Made by a program: the position numbers and the translations under genes
Notes under the pieces: model-generated
What the model was told of the DNA's origin: nothing
Seen by the model: only the letters and a program-made list of their open reading frames with translations
Databases searched by the model: none
Source of the DNA: Chitinibacter tainanensis DSM 15459
Lineage (GTDB): Bacteria; Pseudomonadota; Gammaproteobacteria; Burkholderiales; Chitinibacteraceae
DNA: 64,000 bases
Direction of reading: 5' to 3'
Assembly (NCBI RefSeq): GCF_000429785.1
Contig: NZ_KE386951.1
Location: 176,209 to 240,208, forward strand
Part shown: positions 24,575 to 32,895 of the stretch, in pieces
Layout of the letters: each line of letters starts with the position of its first letter
Position numbering within the stretch: position 1 is the first letter of the stretch

Positions 24575-26734
24575 ATGCTCAAAGTGACCAAACGCGACGG
24601 AGCCCGTGCCGCCTACGATAGCGCCAAGATTTTTGAAGCCTGCCGCAAAGCGGCCTCGGCGGCGCGCTATCCGCAGCCCGAGGCGCTGGCCGAACGGATC
24701 ACCGAGCAAGTGGAAGAAACCTGCCGCCTGCTCAGCCAGCAAGGCCCGCTCGACATCCCGACGATTCAGCAGCTAGTAGAAAACGCCCTGATGCTGGAAT
24801 ACCCGGAAGTGGCGCGGATTTACATCGAGTATCGCCACGATCGTGATCGTATTCGCGCGCAAGGCTCAGAACTGCACGCCAAGCTGATGGGGCTGGTGAA
24901 TAAAACGGATGTGGATGCCACCACCGAAAACGCCAATAAAGACGCCAATGTATTCCCGGTAATGCGTGATTTGATGGCCGGGATTGTCTCCAAGCAATTT
25001 GCCAGCACTTTTCTGCCCAAAGACATTCTGGAAGCGCACAATAGCGGTGATATTCATTTTCACGATCTGGATTACTCGCCGTTTCTGCCTTTTACCAACT
25101 GCTGCCTGGTTGATCTGAAAGGCATGCTGGAACACGGCTTTCGCCTGGGTAATGCCAAGATCGAAAGCCCTAAATCCGTAGGCGTGGCCTGCGCGGTGAC
25201 GGCACAAATCATTGCCCAGGTGGCCAGCCATCAATACGGCGGCACCACGATTCCGAATATCGATCAAACGCTGGCGCCGTATGTACTGAAAACCTACGAG
25301 AAAAACCTGGCCATTGCCGCCGACTATGGCATCAGTGAGCCGGAACGCTATGCGCGCGAACGCACCGAAAAAGAAGCCTACGATGGCATTCAGGCCTGCG
25401 AATACGAGATCAACACGCTGTTTAGCTCGAATGGCCAGCAGCCGTTTGTGACATTCTCGTTCGGCATGGGCACCAGCTGGGCGGAGCGGATTATTCAGCA
25501 GGCAATTTTGCGCGTGCGCATCAAAGGGCTGGGCAAAGAAGGCACTACACCGGTGTTTCCGAAACTGGTGTTCTTTCTGGAAGCCGGCATCAACCTCAAA
25601 CCCAGCGACCCGAACTACGACATTAAACAGCTGGCGCTGGAATGCACATCGAAACGGATGTACCCCGACATCATCTCGGCCAAGCTCAACCGCCAGATCA
25701 CCGGCTCTAGCGTGCCGGTCTCGCCCATGGGCTGCCGCAGCTTTCTGTCGGTGTGGCGCGATGAAGCCGGGCGCGAAGTATTGGATGGGCGCAATAACCT
25801 GGGCGTGGTCAGCCTGAACTTGCCGCGCATCGCGCTTGAGGCGCAAGGCAGCCAGACCCGCTTTTTTGAGATTTTGCACAGCCGCCTGCAGCTATGCTAC
25901 CAAGCGCTGAATATCCGCATTCAGCGTCTATCCGGCGTGAAAGCCAATGTGGCGCCGATTTTATATACCGAAGGCGCATTTGGCGTACGGCTCAAACCGC
26001 AAGACGACATCATGAGCCTATTTCGTAATGGCCGCGCCTCGATTTCGCTGGGCTATATCGGCTTGCATGAAGTAGGCGTGCTGCTGTTTGGCGCGCATCC
26101 GGCCGAATGTGCCGAAGCGCAGGCCTTCTTGCGCCATGTGGTGCGGGTGATGGCCGACACCACCACGCGTTGGAAAAAAGAAACCGGCATCGGCTTCTCG
26201 CTGTATTCCACCCCGAGTGAATCACTGTGCCATCGTTTCTGCAAACTGGATGCCGCGCGTTTTGGCGACATCGCCGAAGTGACCGACAAGGGCTACTACA
26301 CCAACTCCTTCCATCTGGATGTGCTGCGCAAGGTCAACCCCTTCGCCAAGATCGACTTTGAAGCCGGCTACGCCGAATACGCCAGCGGCGGGCATATTAC
26401 CTATGTTGAGCTACCGAATATGCAGCACAACCTGCTGGCGCTAGAGCGCATTTGGGATTACGCAGTAGAAAAAGTGCCGTACTTTGGCAGCAACACCCCA
26501 GTCGATGCCTGCGGCGCCTGCGGGTTTATGGGCGAAGCGTTGGCCACCGCGGCAGGTTTTGTCTGCCCGGACTGCGGCAACACCGACAGTGCGACACTTT
26601 CCGTCACCCGCCGCGTTTGCGGCTACCTCGGCAGCCCCAATGCACGGCCATTTAACGCCGGCAAACAAAAAGAAGTGATGCGCCGCGTAAAGCATTTTGA
26701 AGCAGTGAGCGAGCGCAAACTGGCGAAGGTATAG
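24575..26734 (+). CDS. nrdD: anaerobic ribonucleoside-triphosphate reductase
   Basis: A 719-residue class III reductase making deoxynucleotides without oxygen by a glycyl radical. An N-terminal ATP-cone covers about residues 1-90 (VTKRDGARAAYDSAKIFEAC). The catalytic barrel contains NCCLVDL. Near the C-terminus a four-Cys zinc site (CGACG, then CPDCG) precedes the radical glycine motif RVCGYLG. I use the ATG at 24575 (MLKVTKRDG); an in-frame TTG at 24566 sits closer to GAGG and is the alternative. The gene is followed by nrdG. NrdR boxes and a structured leader lie upstream, and the stop lies within a degenerate 49-bp repeat. Confidence 0.95.
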   Translation: MLKVTKRDGARAAYDSAKIFEACRKAASAARYPQPEALAERITEQVEETCRLLSQQGPLDIPTIQQLVENALMLEYPEVARIYIEYRHDRDRIRAQGSELHAKLMGLVNKTDVDATTENANKDANVFPVMRDLMAGIVSKQFASTFLPKDILEAHNSGDIHFHDLDYSPFLPFTNCCLVDLKGMLEHGFRLGNAKIESPKSVGVACAVTAQIIAQVASHQYGGTTIPNIDQTLAPYVLKTYEKNLAIAADYGISEPERYARERTEKEAYDGIQACEYEINTLFSSNGQQPFVTFSFGMGTSWAERIIQQAILRVRIKGLGKEGTTPVFPKLVFFLEAGINLKPSDPNYDIKQLALECTSKRMYPDIISAKLNRQITGSSVPVSPMGCRSFLSVWRDEAGREVLDGRNNLGVVSLNLPRIALEAQGSQTRFFEILHSRLQLCYQALNIRIQRLSGVKANVAPILYTEGAFGVRLKPQDDIMSLFRNGRASISLGYIGLHEVGVLLFGAHPAECAEAQAFLRHVVRVMADTTTRWKKETGIGFSLYSTPSESLCHRFCKLDAARFGDIAEVTDKGYYTNSFHLDVLRKVNPFAKIDFEAGYAEYASGGHITYVELPNMQHNLLALERIWDYAVEKVPYFGSNTPVDACGACGFMGEALATAAGFVCPDCGNTDSATLSVTRRVCGYLGSPNARPFNAGKQKEVMRRVKHFEAVSERKLAKV

Positions 26735-26775
26735 CCCACCAAGCCGCATAAATATTAGATTTTCAGAATATACCG
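26727..26775 (+). repeat. 49-bp 3'-end repeat, copy 5, overlapping the nrdD stop (degenerate)
   Basis: Exactly 49 bp from AGGTAT to ATACCG, each one base from the family ends. The nrdD TAG stop is inside it. The arms pair only at GGTATA/TATACC. Weaker than other copies; length, ends and central position support it. Confidence 0.5.
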
Positions 26776-26803
26776 CTATAGGTATCGCCAAGCAGAGATC
26801 ACC

Positions 26804-27310
26804 ATGAACTACGATCGCTACTACACCTACGATATGGTAAACGGCCCGGGGCTTAGAGTGACGCTTTTTGTCACTGGCTGCGTCCACGCCTGCCCCGGCT
26901 GCTACAACCAATCCACATGGGATAGAAAATCGGGTCACCCTTTTACGGCACAAGTCCAGCAAGAATTACTGGATGCCTGCGAAGAACTCGACGGTCTCAG
27001 CCTATCTGGAGGTGATCCACTTCACCCCGCCAACCGCGCAGCGATTCTTTGGCTCTGCAAAGCCTTTAAAGCCAGATATCCAGAAAAGAATATTTGGTTA
27101 TGGACGGGGTATTTGTTTGAAGAAGTGCAGGAGCTGGAGGTGTTTGGATTTGTGGATGTGGTGATCGACGGCAAATACGAAAAAGAAAACCCCACCACAT
27201 TGCCGTGGCGCGGATCGGGAAATCAGCGTGCTATTGAGTTGCAGCATTTGCGAATAAAAGATCACGCTCAAGGCAATATCCAAAGATCAAAAATGCAAGC
27301 CGCAACATGA
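26804..27310 (+). CDS. nrdG: anaerobic ribonucleotide reductase activating enzyme
   Basis: A 168-residue radical SAM protein that installs the glycyl radical on NrdD. The Fe-S motif is CVHACPGC (C-x3-C-x2-C) at about residues 26-33, and the SAM-binding GGDP follows at about 69-72. The length fits NrdG (E. coli 154 residues). It starts 69 bp after nrdD, most likely in the same operon. The tail of about 20 polar residues is variable. Confidence 0.93.
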   Translation: MNYDRYYTYDMVNGPGLRVTLFVTGCVHACPGCYNQSTWDRKSGHPFTAQVQQELLDACEELDGLSLSGGDPLHPANRAAILWLCKAFKARYPEKNIWLWTGYLFEEVQELEVFGFVDVVIDGKYEKENPTTLPWRGSGNQRAIELQHLRIKDHAQGNIQRSKMQAAT

Positions 27311-27324
27311 GTGAGTGAGCGAGC

Positions 27325-28689
27325 TTAAAACGTACCGACAATCCAAAACCGTGGCATGGCCTCACCCAACTCGAGCAAACTACTCTGAAATGTAATTACA
27401 CTAAGCACAACCAAACCAATAGCCAATGTAACCGCAACCGCTTTGGTCAGGGACTGAGACATTACAAATCCATGTACAGATTGGTAAGGAGGGACTAGCA
27501 TTGCGACGAGCAAGATGTACATCTGGGAAATGGGGTAGACGGTATTTCCAGACCAAAGTGCATCACAAAGAATGGCCACCATGACCGCCAGCAACACCTG
27601 CCCACCAAGACATTGGAAAAGATGGCGATAATATTTGTAGGTTAGATACACAAGAAGCAGCAGCGCTGGAATACCCCATTCAGCAGCAATATTCAGATAA
27701 AAATTATGTGGGTGTGCCACAAACGAACTTAAACTTGCAAAGTGCTGAGGCCCGATTCCAAACAGTGGATTCGATATTGCCACTTTAATGGCCAAAACCC
27801 AAAGATCATATCGACTACTTGTTACTGCGTTGATTGAATTTAGTTGACCAGCACCAAACCTTGAGAAAAAATCCCCAGTAAATCCCTTATTAAAAACAAG
27901 CTCGGATACCAGCGATGTGAAAAAATAAAGAAGTAAGGCCAGAACGATACTGATTAATGAGTATATTAAAACAGCGCGCTTATTTTTACCCGTAAAAAAC
28001 AACACTACCAAACCGAGCAAAACGGATAGCAATCCTGAGCGTGCGCCACCAATTAATAACAAACTCAAAGTCAGAGAACTTGCCAACAACGCAAATAAGA
28101 CATGCATGCCCCACATTTGCTTCAACCGAACTGTAAGCCATGGTAAAAAAATCAAAATAACCTGTGCCGAGTTGATGTAACGAACATTCTCAACAAATGG
28201 ATATAGAGGAACAATGTCGACACGAAAAAAAATGCCTACTGGCAAACTAGCCAAAAATGAGAAAAAAGAGAAATAAAACAAGACACCATACAATATTGAA
28301 AATACCAGGCTAGTCTCAGCCAAACCAAAGCGAAAAATGTAAAGCTGCTTTATACCAAAACTCTGGCTTTGCACAAAAACAAGATAAGCCAAAATAATTA
28401 AAATCAGCTCAACAAGGGCATAAATTGGCCTAACAGCCATTAATGAACTTAAAAAGCCCAGCCATAGAATTACAACAAAACCAAAACCAACCCGAATGAC
28501 GCGCATCTTACAAAACAATGCAGAGATCGTAAAGACCAGCAACATCAGCATCCGAAAACGATCATAATAATCAGCTGAAACAGCATCAAAAATAGAGTTA
28601 AGCAAAGGCCAGGAAAAAGACCAAACCAACAAAACACCCACGAGAAGATATTTATTCCATTCTTTACTTATTATCGAATAACGAAGCAT
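27325..28689 (-). CDS. O-antigen ligase/PglL-like oligosaccharyltransferase
   Basis: A 454-residue polytopic membrane protein with about 11-12 hydrophobic segments. The long periplasmic loop contains SNPLFGIGPQHF and HPHNFYLNIAAEWG, the His-containing motif of the Wzy/O-antigen-ligase family (PF04932). Such enzymes transfer lipid-linked glycans to lipid A or to protein. It lies directly downstream of two pilin genes on the same strand, the position of pilin-glycosylating enzymes (PilO/TfpO, TfpW) in other bacteria, so pilin glycosylation is a reasonable inference. Base composition is strongly AT-rich relative to neighbours, about 35 percent GC in sampled stretches, suggesting recent transfer or exchange. 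I cannot tell ligase from polymerase by sequence. Confidence 0.75.
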   Translation of the reverse strand: MLRYSIISKEWNKYLLVGVLLVWSFSWPLLNSIFDAVSADYYDRFRMLMLLVFTISALFCKMRVIRVGFGFVVILWLGFLSSLMAVRPIYALVELILIILAYLVFVQSQSFGIKQLYIFRFGLAETSLVFSILYGVLFYFSFFSFLASLPVGIFFRVDIVPLYPFVENVRYINSAQVILIFLPWLTVRLKQMWGMHVLFALLASSLTLSLLLIGGARSGLLSVLLGLVVLFFTGKNKRAVLIYSLISIVLALLLYFFTSLVSELVFNKGFTGDFFSRFGAGQLNSINAVTSSRYDLWVLAIKVAISNPLFGIGPQHFASLSSFVAHPHNFYLNIAAEWGIPALLLLVYLTYKYYRHLFQCLGGQVLLAVMVAILCDALWSGNTVYPISQMYILLVAMLVPPYQSVHGFVMSQSLTKAVAVTLAIGLVVLSVITFQSSLLELGEAMPRFWIVGTF

Positions 28690-28706
28690 TATTAATTATC
28701 GACTTC

Positions 28707-29102
28707 TTAACTACAGGTTTCAGGTCGAAGCTCTACAACTATATTGCTAGTTGTACACACCCATTGATCGGCAACGCTACTATATATCAAGGTGACCACA
28801 CCACCAACAAGACTACTAGGCGTATTCTGCAGCTCACATGTTATTGAAGTTGTATCTACAGTTGTTTTACAGTTATAAGTTAATTCTTGCAATCCAATAC
28901 TCGCCGGGCTATTATTGATATCGCCATTATTAGATCGAGTAACAAAATTCACTTTTCCAGTTGAAATTTCTGAGAATGCAGCCACTACTTTGCTACGGGC
29001 CAAATAAATTTGGTACTGAGCACTCGCAATCGAAGCAATAATTCCAATGATTGCAACAACCACCATCAATTCAATCAGAGTTAGGCCTATTTGTTTGCGC
29101 AT
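28707..29102 (-). CDS. type IV pilin, second copy
   Basis: A 131-residue type IVa prepilin. A short leader ends in QIG, followed by LTLIELMVVVAIIGIIASIA. The +1 residue is Leu rather than the usual Phe, and Glu5 is kept. The C-terminal half has four cysteines; the last two, in WVCTTS and PETC, should form the D-region disulfide loop. GGGGAAG lies ahead of the ATG at 29102, which I prefer over a frame from 29144. An intrinsic terminator separates it from the pilA-like gene upstream, so it is probably expressed at a lower level or by readthrough. It is AT-richer than most of the window. Confidence 0.85.
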   Translation of the reverse strand: MRKQIGLTLIELMVVVAIIGIIASIASAQYQIYLARSKVVAAFSEISTGKVNFVTRSNNGDINNSPASIGLQELTYNCKTTVDTTSITCELQNTPSSLVGGVVTLIYSSVADQWVCTTSNIVVELRPETCS

Positions 29103-29154
29103 TGCTCTTCCCCTGTGCTTTATAACTCCAGAAGCATAGTTCATGCCTTGTTAT

Positions 29155-29182
29155 AAAAAAACCCCATCCAAGGATGGGGTTT
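29155..29182 (-). terminator. intrinsic terminator after the first pilin gene
   Basis: Stem AAACCCCATCC-AA-GGATGGGGTTT. On the minus strand it is followed by six U. It lies between the two pilin genes. Confidence 0.9.
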
Positions 29183-29199
29183 AACAAAAATGTTAAGAG

Positions 29200-29649
29200 T
29201 TATGATTGCGGGCAAGTTTTAGGAGCCAATGTTTTATCAGTAGCGCCAGTGGTCTCACAAGTCCAGCCACCAACCGCAGAACGAGTCAGCGTCAATTTAG
29301 CTGCATTCACAGATGCAGGAGCATTTTGCACTGTGCATTCAATTGTCCCTGTGCCATCATCTGCAAAGTCAGTGGCCAAAGTGCAATTGCCTGTTGTTGC
29401 TTTAGGGAATGGAGAGCCTGCAGCTCCAGCATCAGGAATATCAGTACCTTTTGTACCATTATTAAGCAATTCTTCAATTGCCGTTTTACCAGCTGAAGCT
29501 TCAGCCAAGCCAGCTGTCAATTTTGCTTTGGCTTGATAGTTTGAGTATGCGGGAATCGCTACGGCCGCCAAAATACCAATGATCGCTACAACGATCATCA
29601 ACTCGATCAGGGTGAAACCTTGTTGGGCACGTTTCATAGTGTTTTGCAT
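29200..29649 (-). CDS. pilA: major type IV pilin
   Basis: A 149-residue type IVa prepilin. The 11-residue leader [11 protein letters not shown] is followed by [20 protein letters not shown] with Glu5, for cleavage and N-methylation by PilD. The mature part has a helix spine and an ectodomain with Cys pairs ([13 protein letters not shown], and [15 protein letters not shown] forming the D-region). AGGAG stands before the ATG at 29649. A sigma-54-type promoter lies 58-74 bp upstream. The dedicated promoter and strong terminator suggest this is the highly expressed pilus subunit. Confidence 0.93.
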   Translation of the reverse strand: MQNTMKRAQQGFTLIELMIVVAIIGILAAVAIPAYSNYQAKAKLTAGLAEASAGKTAIEELLNNGTKGTDIPDAGAAGSPFPKATTGNCTLATDFADDGTGTIECTVQNAPASVNAAKLTLTRSAVGGWTCETTGATDKTLAPKTCPQS

Positions 29650-29706
29650 TCTTAAAACTCCTGTTTAAAGTGAGGGTGAGAGCTTTTGCTCGCTCGAATC
29701 TGATTA

Positions 29707-29723
29707 AGCACTTTGCGTGCCAA
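29707..29723 (-). promoter_or_regulatory. sigma-54 promoter of the major pilin gene
   Basis: Minus strand TTGGCACGCAAAGTGCT matches the -24/-12 consensus TGGCAC-N5-TTGCW with a single mismatch (GTGCT). It is correctly placed for a 5' UTR of about 45-50 nt. It implies control by RpoN with a PilSR-type activator. Confidence 0.8.
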
Positions 29724-29837
29724 GTACAACTCACGCTTAGATTCCAATACTCACGGCCTGTGACAACATTCACAATTGCTAGTCTATCGGCAATAGGTCA
29801 GGACACCTCAACACTCAGTCAAACGGAGTGCGCAACC

Positions 29838-30506
29838 TTGAAACAACTACCGCGGGGCTTCAGCCTCGTTGAAATAGCCGTGGTATTGGTCATTGTCGGC
29901 CTACTGATGGCGGGGCTGCTGGGGCCATTAGGGGCGCAGCTGGAAGCGCGCAAGTTGGCGCAGACGAAAACTGTGCTGGAGACCAGCAAAGAGGCGCTGC
30001 TGGGCTTTGCGGTGCAGAATAAGCGGCTGCCCTGCCCGGCCAATCCGAGTACTAGCGGCACGGGCGAGGGCCTGGAAGACTTGAACACCGGCACTGGCAG
30101 CTGCAATCGCCTCGTCGGCGCGCTGCCATGGGTGACGCTGGGGGTCAGTAAAGTGGATGGCTGGGATCGTCGAGTGACGTATCGCGTCAGTAATAGCTTT
30201 TCACGCAGCAGCAGCCTGCCGAATTTGAGCAGTAGCGGCGATATCACGGTTCGCGCGAGCAGCGGCGGCACCATCGTAGCGAATAACTTGCCGGTGGTGC
30301 TCGTTTCACATGGCAAGGATGGTCTGGGTGGCTATGCCAATGATGGCTCAAGCCTGGCCGCCGCGACAGGTGATCAGCTAGAAAACAGCAATGGCGATAC
30401 CACGTTTATTAGCCGCAATGCCGATGAGAGTTACGACGATGTCACGGCCTGGTTGCCGACGACTTTAGTACTAGGGCGCATGGTGAGTGCTGGGGTATTG
30501 CCATAA
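29838..30506 (+). CDS. pilin-like protein with LPCP/LPW ectodomain
   Basis: A 222-residue protein with a class III signal: MKQLPRG followed by FSLVEIAVVLVIVGLLMAGL with Glu5. The ectodomain carries RLPCPANP, GTGEG, GALPWVTLGV and DGWDRRVTYRV. The same pattern occurs in the convergent gene at 30543, so the two are homologous outside the helix. GGAG lies 9 bp before a TTG at 29838, which I choose because it gives a normal 7-residue leader; longer frames up to 29670 run through the pilA promoter region. It is probably a minor pilin or pseudopilin. Its last codons and stop fall inside a 49-bp repeat. Confidence 0.75.
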   Translation: MKQLPRGFSLVEIAVVLVIVGLLMAGLLGPLGAQLEARKLAQTKTVLETSKEALLGFAVQNKRLPCPANPSTSGTGEGLEDLNTGTGSCNRLVGALPWVTLGVSKVDGWDRRVTYRVSNSFSRSSSLPNLSSSGDITVRASSGGTIVANNLPVVLVSHGKDGLGGYANDGSSLAAATGDQLENSNGDTTFISRNADESYDDVTAWLPTTLVLGRMVSAGVLP

Positions 30507-30541
30507 AAGCATTATCCTCAATAGATCTGATCCATATACTC
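30493..30541 (+). repeat. 49-bp 3'-end repeat, copy 6, overlapping a stop codon
   Basis: Exactly 49 bp from GGGTATTGCC to ATACTC (one change from ATACCC). It supplies the last residues and the TAA of the pilin-like gene and ends 1 bp before the stop of the convergent gene. The arms are mostly unpaired. Confidence 0.65.
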
Positions 30542-30542
30542 T

Positions 30543-31745
30543 CTAGGGTATGCTAAACAGCCGATCATTGCTGCCCGCACTTGGCCACACATAGGCATCA
30601 TCTGCCGCGCCACCCCAGCCATCTTGATTGGCGGCGTCTTCCAGATAATCACTCAAATTTGTACTCACCACACTGCTGGTCGTTTGTGTAGCGGCAATGC
30701 GGGCGATATTGGCTTGTGGCGTGCCGGGCAAGAAAAATAGCACGGAGGGGTGGCTATCGGCTTGGCCACTGCGCTGCACCGTCAGCACTCCGCAACTGGC
30801 CGTGCCTCCCACGGTATAGTACACCGCACGATGCCAGAGATTATTGCGAAACCAGGTGGGGTAGTTGATGGCGGCATATGTCTCATCGGTTTGCGGCAGA
30901 ATGCCGCGACATTCGCCCACCACACTAGGACACCAATCCGTGCTGCTGCCGCTATTCTGCCGATTATCGCTGCAGCGGGCGTCGCTGATACGCGCCGGCG
31001 CCGGATAGTAACCGTGGCTGGAGCGATAGCTCTCTAGCGCCAGTTTAATTTCGCTAGCCAAGCGCTGCTTGAGTCGGTCCAGCCAGTCACTGGCGCTGAT
31101 GATCAGCAGCTGATCGTTAAAGCTAGCATCTAGACTGCCCTGAATATATGGGCCACCGGCCGTGGCGTTATTGCGCCCCGCGCGGGCTTCGAGAAAGGCG
31201 GCGGCATTCCACAGATTACTGCGATCTTGACCATAAATCCCGGGCCCGGGCGCAAATAAAATGGCGGCGGCTTCATCACCCGCTGCCGTGGCCAGCGTCG
31301 TGCCATCGTTTTGATACACCTGCAGTGTGGCGCGCAAATCGCTATTGAGCAGCCGCCCGCTGGCCGGAGCGCGGAAATTACTATCCCGCGTATACCACAG
31401 TGTTTCACCCCAGCCATCGAGCGGATTTTGAATTCCCAGCGTACGCCAAGGGAGGCGGCCGACTTCACCATGCGCACAGCTACTGGCCGCAATGCCCTCG
31501 CCTAATGAAGTACTCAGATACGGGCAAGGTAGCTGCAACGGCACGCCAGCTGCGTTGGGCTGGGTTAGCGAATAGGCCACTAGTGCCGCGCGAGCCGTGA
31601 GCAAGGCCTCGGCCGAACGTTGCTGCCGCAGCGCGCTTTGCTCGCGCGATTTTAGTTCGCGCAGCAGCAGCGAGCTACCGACCGCCGCGAGCAGAAAAAG
31701 TAAAAGCAGCAAGGCAACGCCCTGCTGCTGGGAAGGTAAACGCAT
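30543..31745 (-). CDS. membrane-anchored pilin-related protein with LPCP/LPW domain
   Basis: Protein of about 400 residues starting MRLPSQQQG, then a hydrophobic helix VALLLLLFLLAAVGSSLL. It looks like a prepilin processed at G|V but lacks Glu5, as in PilX- or GspK-like minor components. The exported part contains LPCPYLS, GEGIAAS, GRLPWRTLGI and DGWGETLWYTRD, matching the convergent pilin-like protein. A second region has four Cys near residues 255-285. The function is unknown; a role in pilus assembly or adhesion is inferred. I start at the ATG at 31745. It lies about 100 bp downstream of galE on the same strand. Confidence 0.65.
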   Translation of the reverse strand: MRLPSQQQGVALLLLLFLLAAVGSSLLLRELKSREQSALRQQRSAEALLTARAALVAYSLTQPNAAGVPLQLPCPYLSTSLGEGIAASSCAHGEVGRLPWRTLGIQNPLDGWGETLWYTRDSNFRAPASGRLLNSDLRATLQVYQNDGTTLATAAGDEAAAILFAPGPGIYGQDRSNLWNAAAFLEARAGRNNATAGGPYIQGSLDASFNDQLLIISASDWLDRLKQRLASEIKLALESYRSSHGYYPAPARISDARCSDNRQNSGSSTDWCPSVVGECRGILPQTDETYAAINYPTWFRNNLWHRAVYYTVGGTASCGVLTVQRSGQADSHPSVLFFLPGTPQANIARIAATQTTSSVVSTNLSDYLEDAANQDGWGGAADDAYVWPSAGSNDRLFSIP

Positions 31746-31845
31746 GCACAACCCGGCAAGCAACAGACTTCATCACTATAGAAAACGCACGCTAGAACGC
31801 GCGAGCGAAGTCAGCCGGAAGCTTGCGGGTTGCTGGGGCGAGGAA

Positions 31846-32859
31846 TTAGTCGCCGTAGCCCTGCGGATTCTGGCTTTGCCAGCGCCAGCTGTCATTGCAC
31901 ATGTCTTGCAGATTTTTCTCAGCGCGCCAGCCCAGCTGCTCGAAGGCGGCTTGCGGGTCAGCGTAGCACGCGGCAATATCCCCCGGCCGCCGCGCCACAA
32001 TCTGATACGGCACCGTACGACCCGAGGCAGTTTCAAATGCTTTGACCATATCGAGCACAGAATAACCATTGCCCGTGCCCAGATTCACCGTCACATTGCC
32101 CGGCTTAGTGGCCAGTTTTTGCAGCGCTTTGACATGCCCGATGGCCAGATCAACCACATGGATATAATCGCGCACACCAGTGCCATCCGGCGTTGGGTAA
32201 TCGCCACCAAAGACCGATAATTTGTCGCGCTTACCCACCGCTACTTGCGCGACAAATGGCATCAGATTATTCGGGATGCCTTGCGGGTCTTCGCCAATCA
32301 GGCCCGATTCATGCGCGCCCACCGGATTGAAATAACGCAGCAGGGCGATGTTCCACTCAGGCTCGGCCACGCGTAAATCGCGCAGCATGTCTTCGATCAT
32401 CAGCTTGCTCCGGCCATATGGATTGGTGGCCGAGAGCGGAAAATGCTCCAGAATCGGTACGGTGTGCGGGTCGCCGTACACGGTGGCGCTGGATGAGAAC
32501 ACCAGATTTTTAACTCCAGCCGCCTTCATTGCCTCCAAAAGGCGCAGCGTACCGACAACATTGTTGTCGTAATACTCCAGCGGCTTGGCCACCGATTCGC
32601 CCACCGCCTTCCAGCCAGCAAAATGTACCACGGCAGAAAACGCATACTGCGCAAACGCCGCCGCCATGGCAGCACGATCACGGATATCGCCCTGAATGCA
32701 ACGGATCTCTTCACCCAGAATTGTCTGCAGGCGATTGAGCACTTCCGGCTTGGCATTATAAAAATTATCAAAAATCACTGGCTTAAAGCCAGCCTTGACC
32801 AATTCAATATAGGTATGCGACCCAATATAACCTGCGCCGCCAGTTAGCAAGACATACAT
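31846..32859 (-). CDS. galE: UDP-glucose 4-epimerase
   Basis: A 337-residue short-chain dehydrogenase/reductase interconverting UDP-glucose and UDP-galactose. GGAGYIGSH binds NAD, and the catalytic SSATVYGDP serine and YGRSK (Tyr/Lys) are intact. [15 protein letters not shown] and the C-terminal [13 protein letters not shown] are typical of GalE. I start at [13 protein letters not shown] at 32859. It probably supplies galactose for envelope or pilin glycans; the neighbouring lptG lies 37 bp upstream on the same strand. Confidence 0.95.
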   Translation of the reverse strand: MYVLLTGGAGYIGSHTYIELVKAGFKPVIFDNFYNAKPEVLNRLQTILGEEIRCIQGDIRDRAAMAAAFAQYAFSAVVHFAGWKAVGESVAKPLEYYDNNVVGTLRLLEAMKAAGVKNLVFSSSATVYGDPHTVPILEHFPLSATNPYGRSKLMIEDMLRDLRVAEPEWNIALLRYFNPVGAHESGLIGEDPQGIPNNLMPFVAQVAVGKRDKLSVFGGDYPTPDGTGVRDYIHVVDLAIGHVKALQKLATKPGNVTVNLGTGNGYSVLDMVKAFETASGRTVPYQIVARRPGDIAACYADPQAAFEQLGWRAEKNLQDMCNDSWRWQSQNPQGYGD

Positions 32860-32895
32860 AGTAGGGGTATCCAAAAGTACCGAATCGTGATTGTG

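Noticed and set aside
32865-32870. GGGTAT before galE as a possible tenth 49-bp element
   Set aside because: No ATACCC-like end 49 bp away in either direction.
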